Source: UBA5794 sp964196275 (GTDB lineage: Bacteria > Actinomycetota > Acidimicrobiia > Spongiisociales > UBA5794). From it: a DNA stretch of 28,252 nt. Below are positions 7,814 to 14,677 of this stretch, piece by piece. The position numbers and the translations under genes are program-made. Location of the stretch: assembly GCA_964196275.1 (NCBI GenBank), contig CAXMSN010000014.1:1-28252 (forward strand), given 5' to 3'. Below the pieces are notes generated by a model that did not search any database, had not been told where the DNA came from, and saw nothing but the letters and a program-made list of their open reading frames with translations. Within the stretch, counting starts at the first letter, position 1, and each line of letters starts with the position of its first letter.

Positions 7814-8860
7814 TCAGGTCGTGAGGTCAGTGATCACTGCGAAGCCAGTCCCAGGGAACTCGTCCATTCGGACGAGATGTTCGACACCTTCGCTTAGCGA
7901 CATGGTTTTGGTCACGAGCGTCTCAGGATGCAACGACCCGTCCGCCACCATCGAGAGCATCGCGGGATACCGCCAGGCCTGCATTCCGTGGCTGCCAAAG
8001 AGTTCGATCTCGTTCGTGTGCAGCCTCCACATGGGGATCTGTGGTCGTGCGTGCTCCCCAATCATGAGACCGGCCTGGATGTGCCTGCCACGCTTCCTGA
8101 GGCTCTGTATCGAGCCGAGAGCCGTCGAAGTTGAACCGAGCGCGTCTATGGAGACGTGGCAACCTCCGTCAGACATGTCTCTGACAGTTCGGTAACTGGA
8201 GTCTGGAGAAGCCACGTTCACTGTGTGGACAGCCCCGATCGCGGAAGCAAGCGCAAGGGCGTCGTCACTGATGTCCACCGCGATGACCCGAGCCCCAAGC
8301 GCTGTCGCGATCATCACGCTCGAAAGGCCAACACCGCCACTGCCCCACACAGCCACCCAGTCATCGGGTTTCACTTCTCCCTGATCCACTACCGCCCTAA
8401 ATGCTGTTGCAAACCGACACCCGAGTCCCGCGGCTGTGTCGAACGTCATGGCATCGGGAAGTTCAACAAGGTTCTCATCGGCATGCGGTATGGCGACGAA
8501 TTCGGCGAACGATCCCCATGTCGAGAAGCCAGGCTGAATCTGGTTGTCACATATGTGTTGGTTCCCAGCGAGACACTGACGACAATGCCCACATCCGAGC
8601 GCGAATGGCACGGTCACCCGTTCACCGACGGCGAATCGTTCTACGCCCGGTCCGACCGCGGCGATTACACCGGACATTTCGTGCCCCGGTACGTGGGGAA
8701 GTGGTATCGACGGATCGTGCCCGACCCAACCATGCCAGTCGCTTCGACACACTCCGTTCGCCTTCACTTCGATGACCACACCGTCTGTCTGGGGGGACGG
8801 GTCGGCAATCACTTCCACGGCTATGTCTCCGCCGAACGACTCGAACATCGCAGCCCTCAC
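7814..8860 (-). CDS. Zinc-dependent alcohol dehydrogenase (MDR family)
   Basis: This 348-residue medium-chain dehydrogenase should oxidise an alcohol or reduce an aldehyde/ketone with NAD(P). Catalytic-zinc ligands appear as Cys38, His60-Glu61 (PGHE) and Cys148 (GLGCRF). The structural zinc is bound by Cys90, Cys93, Cys96 and Cys104. The cofactor motif GSGGVG is at 173-178. All zinc ligands are present, so the enzyme should be active. The GTG start overlaps the stop of the 2-hydroxyacid oxidase gene by four bases (GTGA), indicating translational coupling and probably a shared pathway. The physiological alcohol cannot be read from sequence. Confidence 0.9.
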   Translation of the reverse strand: MRAAMFESFGGDIAVEVIADPSPQTDGVVIEVKANGVCRSDWHGWVGHDPSIPLPHVPGHEMSGVIAAVGPGVERFAVGERVTVPFALGCGHCRQCLAGNQHICDNQIQPGFSTWGSFAEFVAIPHADENLVELPDAMTFDTAAGLGCRFATAFRAVVDQGEVKPDDWVAVWGSGGVGLSSVMIATALGARVIAVDISDDALALASAIGAVHTVNVASPDSSYRTVRDMSDGGCHVSIDALGSTSTALGSIQSLRKRGRHIQAGLMIGEHARPQIPMWRLHTNEIELFGSHGMQAWRYPAMLSMVADGSLHPETLVTKTMSLSEGVEHLVRMDEFPGTGFAVITDLTT

Positions 8861-10080
8861 AGTCCAGCCTCCGGCATACGGACATGGTCAGGGTTCAGCT
8901 CAGACACATCACGAACACCGAGCAGCTTCATCGTGCGCACGATGTCTTCGGTCAGGATCTCTGCGGCTCGTCTCACGCCCGCCTCACCGCCTGCCATGAG
9001 TCCGTAGAGGTAGGCCCTGCCAACGAACGCGCCGCGTGCTCCGAGCGCAACGGCCGCAACGACGTCGCCTCCGTTCATGATCCCGCCGTCTACATACACC
9101 TCGGCGTCGCGCCCGATGGCCTCGACCACAGGTGCGACGAGCTGCAAGGGGATCGGCGAGCGGTCGAGTTGCCGCCCGCCGTGGTTTGACAGGATGATGC
9201 CGTCAGCACCTTCATCCACGCACCGGCGAGCGTCCTCGATGTTCTGCACACCCTTCACCACGATCGGGCCGTCCCAGTGCCTCCTCAACCACTTGAGATC
9301 CTCGAAGTTCAGAGAGGAATCGAAGAATCGATCGGTGGTGTCGACCACGGTCCCATCCGTGCTCTGCAACGCGGCGAATGTCAACGGCTCGGTCGTCAGG
9401 AAGTTGAACCACCAGTTGGGATGCATGGCGCCATCGAGAACCGTCTTCAGTGTCAGGTTCGGGGGAATCGTCATACCGTTACGGACGTCGCGGAGTCTCG
9501 ATCCTCCGACCGGCAGGTCAACCGTGAAGATCAGCGTGCGAAACCCACTCGCTCTGACCCGTTCCATCAGGAACTCCGACACCTTCCTCTCGCTCCAAAC
9601 GTACAGCTGGAACCAGAGGTCGGTCTCGGGAGCACTCTCCGCGAGATCCTCAGGGGTCGTTGTGCCCATCGTTGACAGGGCGTAGGGGATTCCGAACTCT
9701 CCGGCCACACTCGCGACCGCTCGTTCTCCCTCATGGTGCATCATCCTGGTGAATCCGGTGGGTGCGAAGCCAAGGGGGAACGATGTCGCCATGCCGAGCA
9801 TCGTGGTGGAGGGATCGCACTCGGATACATCTCGCAGAACGTTCGGCTCGAACCCGATCGACCGGTACAGATAGCGGGACTGGTTCAGGCTGATCTCGTC
9901 GTCAGCCGCCCCGTCGACGTAGTCGAATGCGGCGAGCGGAGTCCGGCGTCTCGCTCGGTCCCGCAGATCCTCGATGTTGGCGGCGCGCGCCAGCGAGCGC
10001 TCGCGCCGTGTACCAGTCCGTGGAGGCGGCTTCAGCACAGGTGCCAACTCCCTCCACCTGGGTATCTGTCGCTTCACCAT
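8857..10080 (-). CDS. FMN-dependent 2-hydroxyacid dehydrogenase/oxidase (LldD/glycolate-oxidase family)
   Basis: This 407-residue TIM-barrel flavoprotein should oxidise an L-2-hydroxy acid to the 2-oxo acid. Family features are FDYVDGAADDE (52-62), FQLYV with Tyr160, catalytic-region VVKGV with Lys276, and the active-site block SNHGGRQLD with His300 and Arg303. The first six residues of the longest frame are dropped in favour of ATG 10080, which has TGC-AATGCT (an extended -10-like element) ending 6 nt upstream and no Shine-Dalgarno. It is coupled by a 4-bp overlap to the alcohol dehydrogenase and lies 34 bp after the ABM gene. Lactate, glycolate, mandelate or a longer hydroxy acid are all possible substrates. 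Confidence 0.9.
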   Translation of the reverse strand: MVKRQIPRWRELAPVLKPPPRTGTRRERSLARAANIEDLRDRARRRTPLAAFDYVDGAADDEISLNQSRYLYRSIGFEPNVLRDVSECDPSTTMLGMATSFPLGFAPTGFTRMMHHEGERAVASVAGEFGIPYALSTMGTTTPEDLAESAPETDLWFQLYVWSERKVSEFLMERVRASGFRTLIFTVDLPVGGSRLRDVRNGMTIPPNLTLKTVLDGAMHPNWWFNFLTTEPLTFAALQSTDGTVVDTTDRFFDSSLNFEDLKWLRRHWDGPIVVKGVQNIEDARRCVDEGADGIILSNHGGRQLDRSPIPLQLVAPVVEAIGRDAEVYVDGGIMNGGDVVAAVALGARGAFVGRAYLYGLMAGGEAGVRRAAEILTEDIVRTMKLLGVRDVSELNPDHVRMPEAGL

Positions 10081-10114
10081 GGCGTGAGCATTGCACAAAC
10101 GAGCGCAAGCGCGG

Positions 10115-10957
10115 TCATGCGCTGTTCAGCCATGACCGCATCTTGTGCGTGAGCACCGGCATGAGCAGCCAGGTGAGGATGGCGATGCTGATCACGTTCC
10201 CGACGAAGATCGCGGCGTAAGTGTTGAGATCCGGCCACAACCACTGACCCAGTTGCGAGGTGAGTATCACGGTCGGGTACAGCGCGATGAGGACGACCGT
10301 TGCCTGCTTCCACTTCGGTGTCAACGGAGCGTGGTCTGACGTCGGGAACCATCCCGCGAAGCCGCCGACGATCGTGGTCTTGAGTTCCCCAACCGTGAGG
10401 GAGTCGAGTTCCAGCAGCGCCTCGCGTCGTTCTGGCGACTCCACCCATGTGATGAGGTGCTCACGGGTATCGAACGTCAGCATCACGACCGTCTCGGATT
10501 GCACTCCATCGACGGCATCCAAGATCTCCCTCCTGATGAATCCGTTGAAGTGCTGGAGTTCATCGAGAACGCGTTGATGGAACAACAGATGCTCGGGTTG
10601 TACTCCGTCTCTGAGTCGATAGCTCGACACCACACGGATCTCGTCCTGGGCAGGCACGCCAGCGACGACCTGCTCGCTGGCTTCGCCTTCGAACAGATCG
10701 GCACCCTCGCCCAACAGCTCCAGCCGCTCATGGGAGGAGAGCCAGGCATCGAGGGATGGACCATCCTCGAACCGATACACGATCAACCACTCGCCGGGGT
10801 GCATCTCATTCGGCCGCTCGACCCCGATGCTCACGTACCCATCGGCCCTATGCGCTGCCGTGATCAGCCGCGATACCCACACGCCGAAAGCGTCCTCGTT
10901 CTCGCTCGTGACGCGTCGAGAGACAATCACGGTCGGAGACCCCCGCCCGCGCGTCAC
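10115..10957 (-). CDS. Tandem antibiotic-biosynthesis-monooxygenase (ABM) domain membrane protein, COG3224-like
   Basis: This 280-residue protein contains two ferredoxin-like ABM domains (about 8-100 and 105-195). The first includes VIVSRRVTSENEDAFGVWV and ends near WLSSHERLELL; the second begins RVVSSYRLRDG and ends near WVESPERREALL. They are followed by two or three hydrophobic segments between about 217 and 270. The repeated W-(L/V)-x-S-x-E-R motif shows internal duplication. COG3224-type proteins have this layout, but their reaction is not established to my knowledge. The GTG start overlaps the DUF1697 stop by 4 bp (GTGA). Its place in front of an FMN hydroxyacid oxidase may hint at a redox or oxygen-related role. 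Confidence 0.75.
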   Translation of the reverse strand: MTRGRGSPTVIVSRRVTSENEDAFGVWVSRLITAAHRADGYVSIGVERPNEMHPGEWLIVYRFEDGPSLDAWLSSHERLELLGEGADLFEGEASEQVVAGVPAQDEIRVVSSYRLRDGVQPEHLLFHQRVLDELQHFNGFIRREILDAVDGVQSETVVMLTFDTREHLITWVESPERREALLELDSLTVGELKTTIVGGFAGWFPTSDHAPLTPKWKQATVVLIALYPTVILTSQLGQWLWPDLNTYAAIFVGNVISIAILTWLLMPVLTHKMRSWLNSA

Positions 10958-11475
10958 TTCTGCTCGATGAACGTTGAAACGATTCGCTGCACGGTGCGTA
11001 GCGTACGACGCGTGGATTCCATATCAACCAGACGCCTTACCGTGATCTCCTTTGGGTAGGGCGGCAGCAACGGCAGCGGTCTCCACCAGTAGATCTCCCT
11101 CCCCGTCACGGTGAGACGGTCAGGCCCTGTCGCTGCTCGGAGCAGTGCTCTGGTACTTGTCTCAGGTGGGGGATGGTCGAGGAACGCGATCTCGAACATC
11201 CCATCGTCGCTCTCTGTGGGCACGTTCGCAATGACGTCGAGAAGTTCTCGGTCCGTGCGTACGAAAGCCCTCGTCGAGAAGCCGACTTCCGACCGGATCT
11301 CCTCCTCGATGGTCGGGGCGAGAATCGGGCCGTCCGAATCGATGATCAGGTTCCCCGTCGCCAGAAAGCTCTGTACCTGAACGTAACCCACCTTGCCGAG
11401 CGCCTGTCGCAGCACGTCCATCTTCACGCGTCTACCGGTCGTATTGATTGCCCTGAGAAAGACGACGGTGCGCAT
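10954..11475 (-). CDS. DUF1697 family protein
   Basis: This 173-residue protein has the DUF1697 pattern: it opens MRTVVFLRAINTTGRRVKMD, followed by LGKVGYVQVQSFLATGNLII near residues 26-45, a mid region ending with YWWRPLP, and an arginine-rich C-terminus. The family is widespread in actinobacteria and has no experimentally settled function that I know of. ATG 11475 is chosen over an upstream in-frame start because the family consensus begins there and TACGTT lies 6 nt before it. It is the first gene of the minus-strand array and is coupled to the ABM gene by a 4-bp overlap. Confidence 0.8.
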   Translation of the reverse strand: MRTVVFLRAINTTGRRVKMDVLRQALGKVGYVQVQSFLATGNLIIDSDGPILAPTIEEEIRSEVGFSTRAFVRTDRELLDVIANVPTESDDGMFEIAFLDHPPPETSTRALLRAATGPDRLTVTGREIYWWRPLPLLPPYPKEITVRRLVDMESTRRTLRTVQRIVSTFIEQK

Positions 11476-11481
11476 GAGAAG

Positions 11482-11487
11482 AACGTA
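11482..11487 (-). promoter_or_regulatory. Leaderless -10 element of the seven-gene array
   Basis: On the minus strand TACGTT is followed by 6 nt and ATG 11475. It has no clear -35 and no Shine-Dalgarno. It would drive DUF1697 and the genes coupled behind it. Confidence 0.5.
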
Positions 11488-11544
11488 CAGCCTTGCGGCC
11501 TTTGAGGGGTTCCAAAGCGGACGGGTCGGGCGACCCATTGCGGT

Positions 11545-11569
11545 ACGTAGCGGTTATGACACTCTACGT
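11545..11569. promoter_or_regulatory. Inverted repeat ACGTAG-N13-CTACGT before the HD-GYP gene
   Basis: The two perfect 6-bp arms (11545-11550 and 11564-11569) lie 24 bp before the HD-GYP start codon, between divergent genes and in the region where its promoter should be. They could form an operator or a leader hairpin. The repeat is short, so chance is possible. Confidence 0.3.
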
Positions 11570-11593
11570 GGTGGGAACATGTAAGGAGGACGG

Positions 11594-12193
11594 GTGAACC
11601 CGTTCGATCATATTGCACACAGTGACGTGCCCGACCTCGCTGAACACGGCGTCCGGACAGCGAACGTCGCCGTCGCGATGGCCCGGGCGCTTGACTTCCC
11701 AACCAGCGTCATCTCGCATATCGACACAGCTGCCCAACTACACGACATCGGCAAGATCAAGATCGACCTCGAGATTCTCAATAAGCCAGGGCCGCTCGAC
11801 GCCTTGGAATGGGAAGAACTCGAGCGACATTCCCAGATCGGGTACGACATGATCCACAAGAAGGTCGACCCGGAGGTCTCGAGCATGGTTCTCATGCATC
11901 ATGAACGGCTCGACGGGACGGGCTACCCGAACGGCCTCGGGCCAGATGCGATCGGGATGCCGCTTCGCATCCTGCATGTGGCCGATGCGTTCGATGCGAT
12001 CACCAGCGATCGTCCGTATCAGCCCGCAATGCCGGTCGAACACGCCGTTTCCGAGCTGACCTCGAATCTCGGAACACAGTTCGACGCTGACGCTGTGGGG
12101 GCACTCATCGCGATCGTCACGTTCGAGAGCATGGACGCTCGGCAGAGCACGATCGCGCTACCCGTACGGCACCGTTTAGCCGCGGCGGGCTAG
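11594..12193 (+). CDS. HD-GYP domain phosphohydrolase, stand-alone
   Basis: This 199-residue protein is essentially one HD-GYP domain. The HD metal motif is HDIGK (50-54), followed by MHHERLDGTGYP (101-112), which holds the HHE and GYP signatures, and ADAFDAITSDRPY, a typical late motif. Such domains hydrolyse cyclic di-GMP or related cyclic dinucleotides using a di- or tri-metal centre. No sensory or receiver domain is attached, so input must come through a partner or expression level. The GTG start is supported by AAGGAGG spaced 4 nt upstream. Its TAG stop shares a CTAG tetramer with the stop of the convergent DUF2652 gene. Confidence 0.88.
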   Translation: MNPFDHIAHSDVPDLAEHGVRTANVAVAMARALDFPTSVISHIDTAAQLHDIGKIKIDLEILNKPGPLDALEWEELERHSQIGYDMIHKKVDPEVSSMVLMHHERLDGTGYPNGLGPDAIGMPLRILHVADAFDAITSDRPYQPAMPVEHAVSELTSNLGTQFDADAVGALIAIVTFESMDARQSTIALPVRHRLAAAG

Positions 12194-13281
12194 GCGTTCT
12201 GAAACTGCTGGACCGTCTCGTCGGCCAGCTTCGTGAGAATCTCAATGTTCTCTTTCATCATGTCGTTCCAGGCGGTCTTGTAGTCCTCGGTCGCAAGCTC
12301 AGGGGCGGGCACGCCATCTATCGCCGGCGCCTCTGCGTGCTGGAAGATGCGCGTTCCCGAACCGCTCGGAACGAGATAGTACGTGTACTTCACCGTCGAA
12401 CCCTCGGCGAATTGCACCGACAGCGTGATGTACGAATGCGGCCTCATGTCCATCACTTTGAAGAGAGTGACCGCACCATCTCCGTGGGCACAATGGAATT
12501 CCGTCCCGGGCGCGATGCGACCGTCAGCAAGTTCCTGGAGGTGCATCTGAGCGGCGGCCGGGATGAACTCAACACGCTTCCTAGGGTCCATGATGTAATC
12601 CCATACCAGCGACGGTGGAGCGAGCGTCTGGCCTTTCGCTGTGTTCCAAGCGCCAGCTTGAGCAACCTTGTCCTCGCTTTGAAGCTGCAGCATGGCGTAC
12701 ACGTCCTCAAGCGATGAGATGTACCCGGCAACTTCGCCGATGTGTTCGTATTCCTCTGTGTGAGGCGTCCATGAAGCGACGACGGACTCGACCTCAAGCG
12801 CCTTTACGCACTGATCGGTGATCAGGAAGTAGTGCTCGATGCCCGTGTCCTCGATGATGCGGTTCTTCAGAAGTCGGTGGACCGCGATCACATCTGGCCC
12901 TGACAGTGTGGTCATGCCTCCGACCTTCGACAGCATGTACTCGCCGCAATGCATCACGATCTTCAGACCGAGCCCTTTGATGTTGACGCATGCGTTGCAG
13001 TCACAGGTGGTGTTCACCACCATTTCGGCAAGCGCATCGGCGAAGGCGCAGTACAGCATCTCTACGGACTCGAGGATCGTCTGGCCGTACATGCCTTCTG
13101 CCATCTCGCCGTAGAGGAAGACAGCGTCACCTTCGATGCTCGAAAGAGCGAGGGGCGCGGTGGTCGCATCGATTATGGAGTTCAGGAGGTCGGCGATGAT
13201 CCCATTGCCGTGCTCAAGCTCGCTGTCTGTCAGGAACTGTGTGTAGCCGGAGATGTCGGCGATTACCAAATGGCCTTGCAT
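12190..13281 (-). CDS. DUF2652 (cyclase-like) domain fused to an SRPBCC domain
   Basis: This 363-residue protein starts MQGHLVIADISGYTQFL, the hallmark of DUF2652, a domain related to class III nucleotidyl cyclases. IEGDAVFLYGE and a CDCNACVNIKGLGLKIVMHCGE segment follow. From about residue 215 the pattern (PSLVWDYIMDPRKRVEFIP, then beta-rich sequence ending in a long helix) is that of an SRPBCC/START-like ligand-binding domain. Whether the N-terminal domain makes a cyclic nucleotide is not known. A frame of another 147 codons extends 5', but I reject it: it runs antisense through the divergent membrane-protein gene and resembles no protein. ATG 13281 begins exactly at the family consensus. 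Confidence 0.82.
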   Translation of the reverse strand: MQGHLVIADISGYTQFLTDSELEHGNGIIADLLNSIIDATTAPLALSSIEGDAVFLYGEMAEGMYGQTILESVEMLYCAFADALAEMVVNTTCDCNACVNIKGLGLKIVMHCGEYMLSKVGGMTTLSGPDVIAVHRLLKNRIIEDTGIEHYFLITDQCVKALEVESVVASWTPHTEEYEHIGEVAGYISSLEDVYAMLQLQSEDKVAQAGAWNTAKGQTLAPPSLVWDYIMDPRKRVEFIPAAAQMHLQELADGRIAPGTEFHCAHGDGAVTLFKVMDMRPHSYITLSVQFAEGSTVKYTYYLVPSGSGTRIFQHAEAPAIDGVPAPELATEDYKTAWNDMMKENIEILTKLADETVQQFQNA

Positions 13282-13305
13282 GCGTGCTTCCCATCGAGAG
13301 AGGCG

Positions 13306-13311
13306 ATTGTA
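13306..13311 (-). promoter_or_regulatory. -10 element of the DUF2652 gene
   Basis: TACAAT on the minus strand lies 24 nt before ATG 13281. This is a good consensus match and supports the internal start; the -35 is weak. Confidence 0.4.
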
Positions 13312-13391
13312 CCAGCCTGAACGTCTATGTCGCGGCGAGATCCATCGCTCCTGGACACGTCGTCCGTGGCGTGGTGCACGGTAACCAGCGG

Positions 13392-13397
13392 TATCCT
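13392..13397 (+). promoter_or_regulatory. Leaderless -10 element of the PH-like membrane protein gene
   Basis: TATCCT is followed by 8 nt and ATG 13406. There is no Shine-Dalgarno. Confidence 0.45.
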
Positions 13398-13405
13398 GAG
13401 CACTG

Positions 13406-13852
13406 ATGGAGTACCGCCACACACAGCAGGCGTTCGCCCCCGTGGCCATATGGATCGGCTTCATCGTCGTTTTGGGCATCATCATTCCGACGGAGGAGTG
13501 GGCCCCATGGATCGGAGTCTTCGTGTTCGCGATCACCCTCGTCATGCTGCTCTTCAGCCGGCTCACAGTGACGGTCACCAACGAGATCATCGTCACCTCG
13601 TTCGGCCTTGGCTGGCCCAAACACACCGAGAAGGTTTCCGACGTGTTGGCGGCGCACGAGGTGCGTAACTCCTGGATACAGGGATGGGGGATCCGCAAGA
13701 TCTCCGGTGGATGGATGTACAACGTATCGGGTTACGACGCCGTCGAACTTGACCTTGCATCGGGAAAGAAGTTCAGGGTCGGCACAGACGAACCAACGAA
13801 CCTCGCCGCAACCATTGCGCTGGTTCTTCCGCCCGCATCAGCCACGAACTAG
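13406..13852 (+). CDS. Small membrane protein with a PH-like C-terminal domain
   Basis: This 148-residue protein has two hydrophobic segments near 11-28 and 35-51, then a beta-rich soluble part (LTVTVTNEIIVTSFG ... ISGGWMYNVSGYDAVELDL ... KKFRVGTDEP ... LAATIALVL). That pattern resembles bacterial PH-like (bPH) membrane proteins: an N-terminal hairpin in the membrane followed by strands with a terminal helix. No enzyme motif is seen and the function is unknown. It is divergent from the DUF2652 gene and convergent with the next small gene; a hairpin lies between the two ends. Confidence 0.65.
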   Translation: MEYRHTQQAFAPVAIWIGFIVVLGIIIPTEEWAPWIGVFVFAITLVMLLFSRLTVTVTNEIIVTSFGLGWPKHTEKVSDVLAAHEVRNSWIQGWGIRKISGGWMYNVSGYDAVELDLASGKKFRVGTDEPTNLAATIALVLPPASATN

Positions 13853-13862
13853 GGGAGTGGCC

Positions 13863-13878
13863 GATCGTCCTGACGATC
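13863..13878. terminator. Possible bidirectional hairpin between convergent genes
   Basis: GATCGT-CCTG-ACGATC forms a 6-bp perfect stem with a 4-base loop, just after the PH-like gene and touching the stop of the opposite gene. There is no T-run, so termination is only inferred from position. Confidence 0.35.
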
Positions 13879-14089
13879 AGGCGGTCGTCGACTGACGCTT
13901 CGACCAACGGCGGATGTTGGGCAGGTTCCACCGAATGACGCCCGTCCAGAACACGATGCTGACAATGCCGAACCTGTACGCGGTATTGACCGTGTACGAC
14001 CACCCGTCGGCTGGCATGAGGAAGAAGCATCCGCTTATCGATAGCCCGGCCAGAAAGAGAATCTGCCGGAGACCTTTGTTCCAATTCAC
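13877..14089 (-). CDS. Small two-segment membrane protein, unknown function
   Basis: I do not recognise this 70-residue protein. It starts MNWNKGLRQILFLAG and has hydrophobic segments near 9-26 and 40-55 with a basic C-terminus (RRWSKRQ). The GTG start at 14089 is chosen over an upstream in-frame start because GGGGGAGGT lies 7 nt before it. It follows the GlsB-like gene by 70 bp on the same strand and may be co-transcribed with it. Confidence 0.55.
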   Translation of the reverse strand: MNWNKGLRQILFLAGLSISGCFFLMPADGWSYTVNTAYRFGIVSIVFWTGVIRWNLPNIRRWSKRQSTTA

Positions 14090-14159
14090 TGCGCCTACCT
14101 CCCCCTTAGAGGTTGCACCCTGGCGAACTGCTTCTTGGCGGACGTATCTCTCGGCAGGC

Positions 14160-14462
14160 CTAGCGATGCTCAGTGAAGAACCAGCCCGAGTAGACACCAA
14201 CGAAGATCACGGCCACGCCGACCTGCATGGCGAGCTTTATCCAGTCAACACCCTCCGTGTCGCCGAAGCCAAGGGTCTGGGCGATCATGCCTCCGACAAG
14301 CGCCGCCGTGACTCCGATCATCCACGTTGCGGTTGTCGACATCTTCTGTTTTCCCGGGAGGAGGAGCCTCGCCAGGCCGCCGATGAACACACCGATGAAG
14401 AGGGCGGCGATGATCGTCCACATCCATGTGGCCAACGAGACAGCGAATGTAGCGAGAACCAC
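14160..14462 (-). CDS. GlsB/YeaQ/YmgE-family membrane protein
   Basis: This 100-residue hydrophobic protein has the family pattern of three helices: a first segment ending IIAALFIGVFIGGLARLLLPGK (about 16-37), TATWMIGVTAALVGGMIAQTLG (44-65) and a last segment near 76-95. Glycine-rich GGLARLLLPG and the MIGVTAALVGG core are typical of transglycosylase-associated or stress-response YeaQ-like proteins, whose molecular role is unclear. The GTG start has AGGAGG five bases upstream. A promoter with 17-nt spacing lies about 30 nt before it. Confidence 0.78.
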   Translation of the reverse strand: MVLATFAVSLATWMWTIIAALFIGVFIGGLARLLLPGKQKMSTTATWMIGVTAALVGGMIAQTLGFGDTEGVDWIKLAMQVGVAVIFVGVYSGWFFTEHR

Positions 14463-14490
14463 GCATTCCTCCTGGGTCGGTTACGACAAG

Positions 14491-14519
14491 AGCCTACGCG
14501 ATTACACCGAGGAACCCAA
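14491..14519 (-). promoter_or_regulatory. Promoter of the GlsB-like gene
   Basis: On the minus strand TTGGGT (14519-14514), a 17-nt spacer and TAGGCT (14496-14491) precede the GTG start at 14462. The transcript would carry a short leader containing the AGGAGG ribosome site. Confidence 0.55.
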
Positions 14520-14579
14520 CAACAGAGAGGGGAGCCTTCGGACGCACCGCCGTCGGATGTCGCACTGTCATCGTCAGGT

Positions 14580-14612
14580 TTCGCCTTACTATGTTACATA
14601 ACGTGTATTATC
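14580..14612. other. AT-rich patch in the longest intergenic region
   Basis: Within the 215-bp gap between the sugar kinase and GlsB-like genes this 33-bp stretch is much richer in A and T than its surroundings. It holds the odd palindrome TATGT-T-ACATA (14590-14600) and TATTAT/GATAAT-like hexamers on both strands. It may be a second promoter or operator for the GlsB-like gene, or start a small RNA. The rest of the gap shows nothing I can name apart from the promoter at 14491-14519. Confidence 0.3.
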
Positions 14613-14677
14613 GGCGTCTTGGCCAATGTCGAGGAACCGTCGGTCGTGGGTTGTTTCCAGCGCGGCGCGAGTGCCGA

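Noticed and set aside
13282..13722. A 147-codon N-terminal extension of the DUF2652 frame.
   Set aside because: It runs antisense through the divergent PH-like gene, has no domain-like pattern, and the family consensus MQGHLVIADISGYT begins at 13281 downstream of a good TACAAT element.
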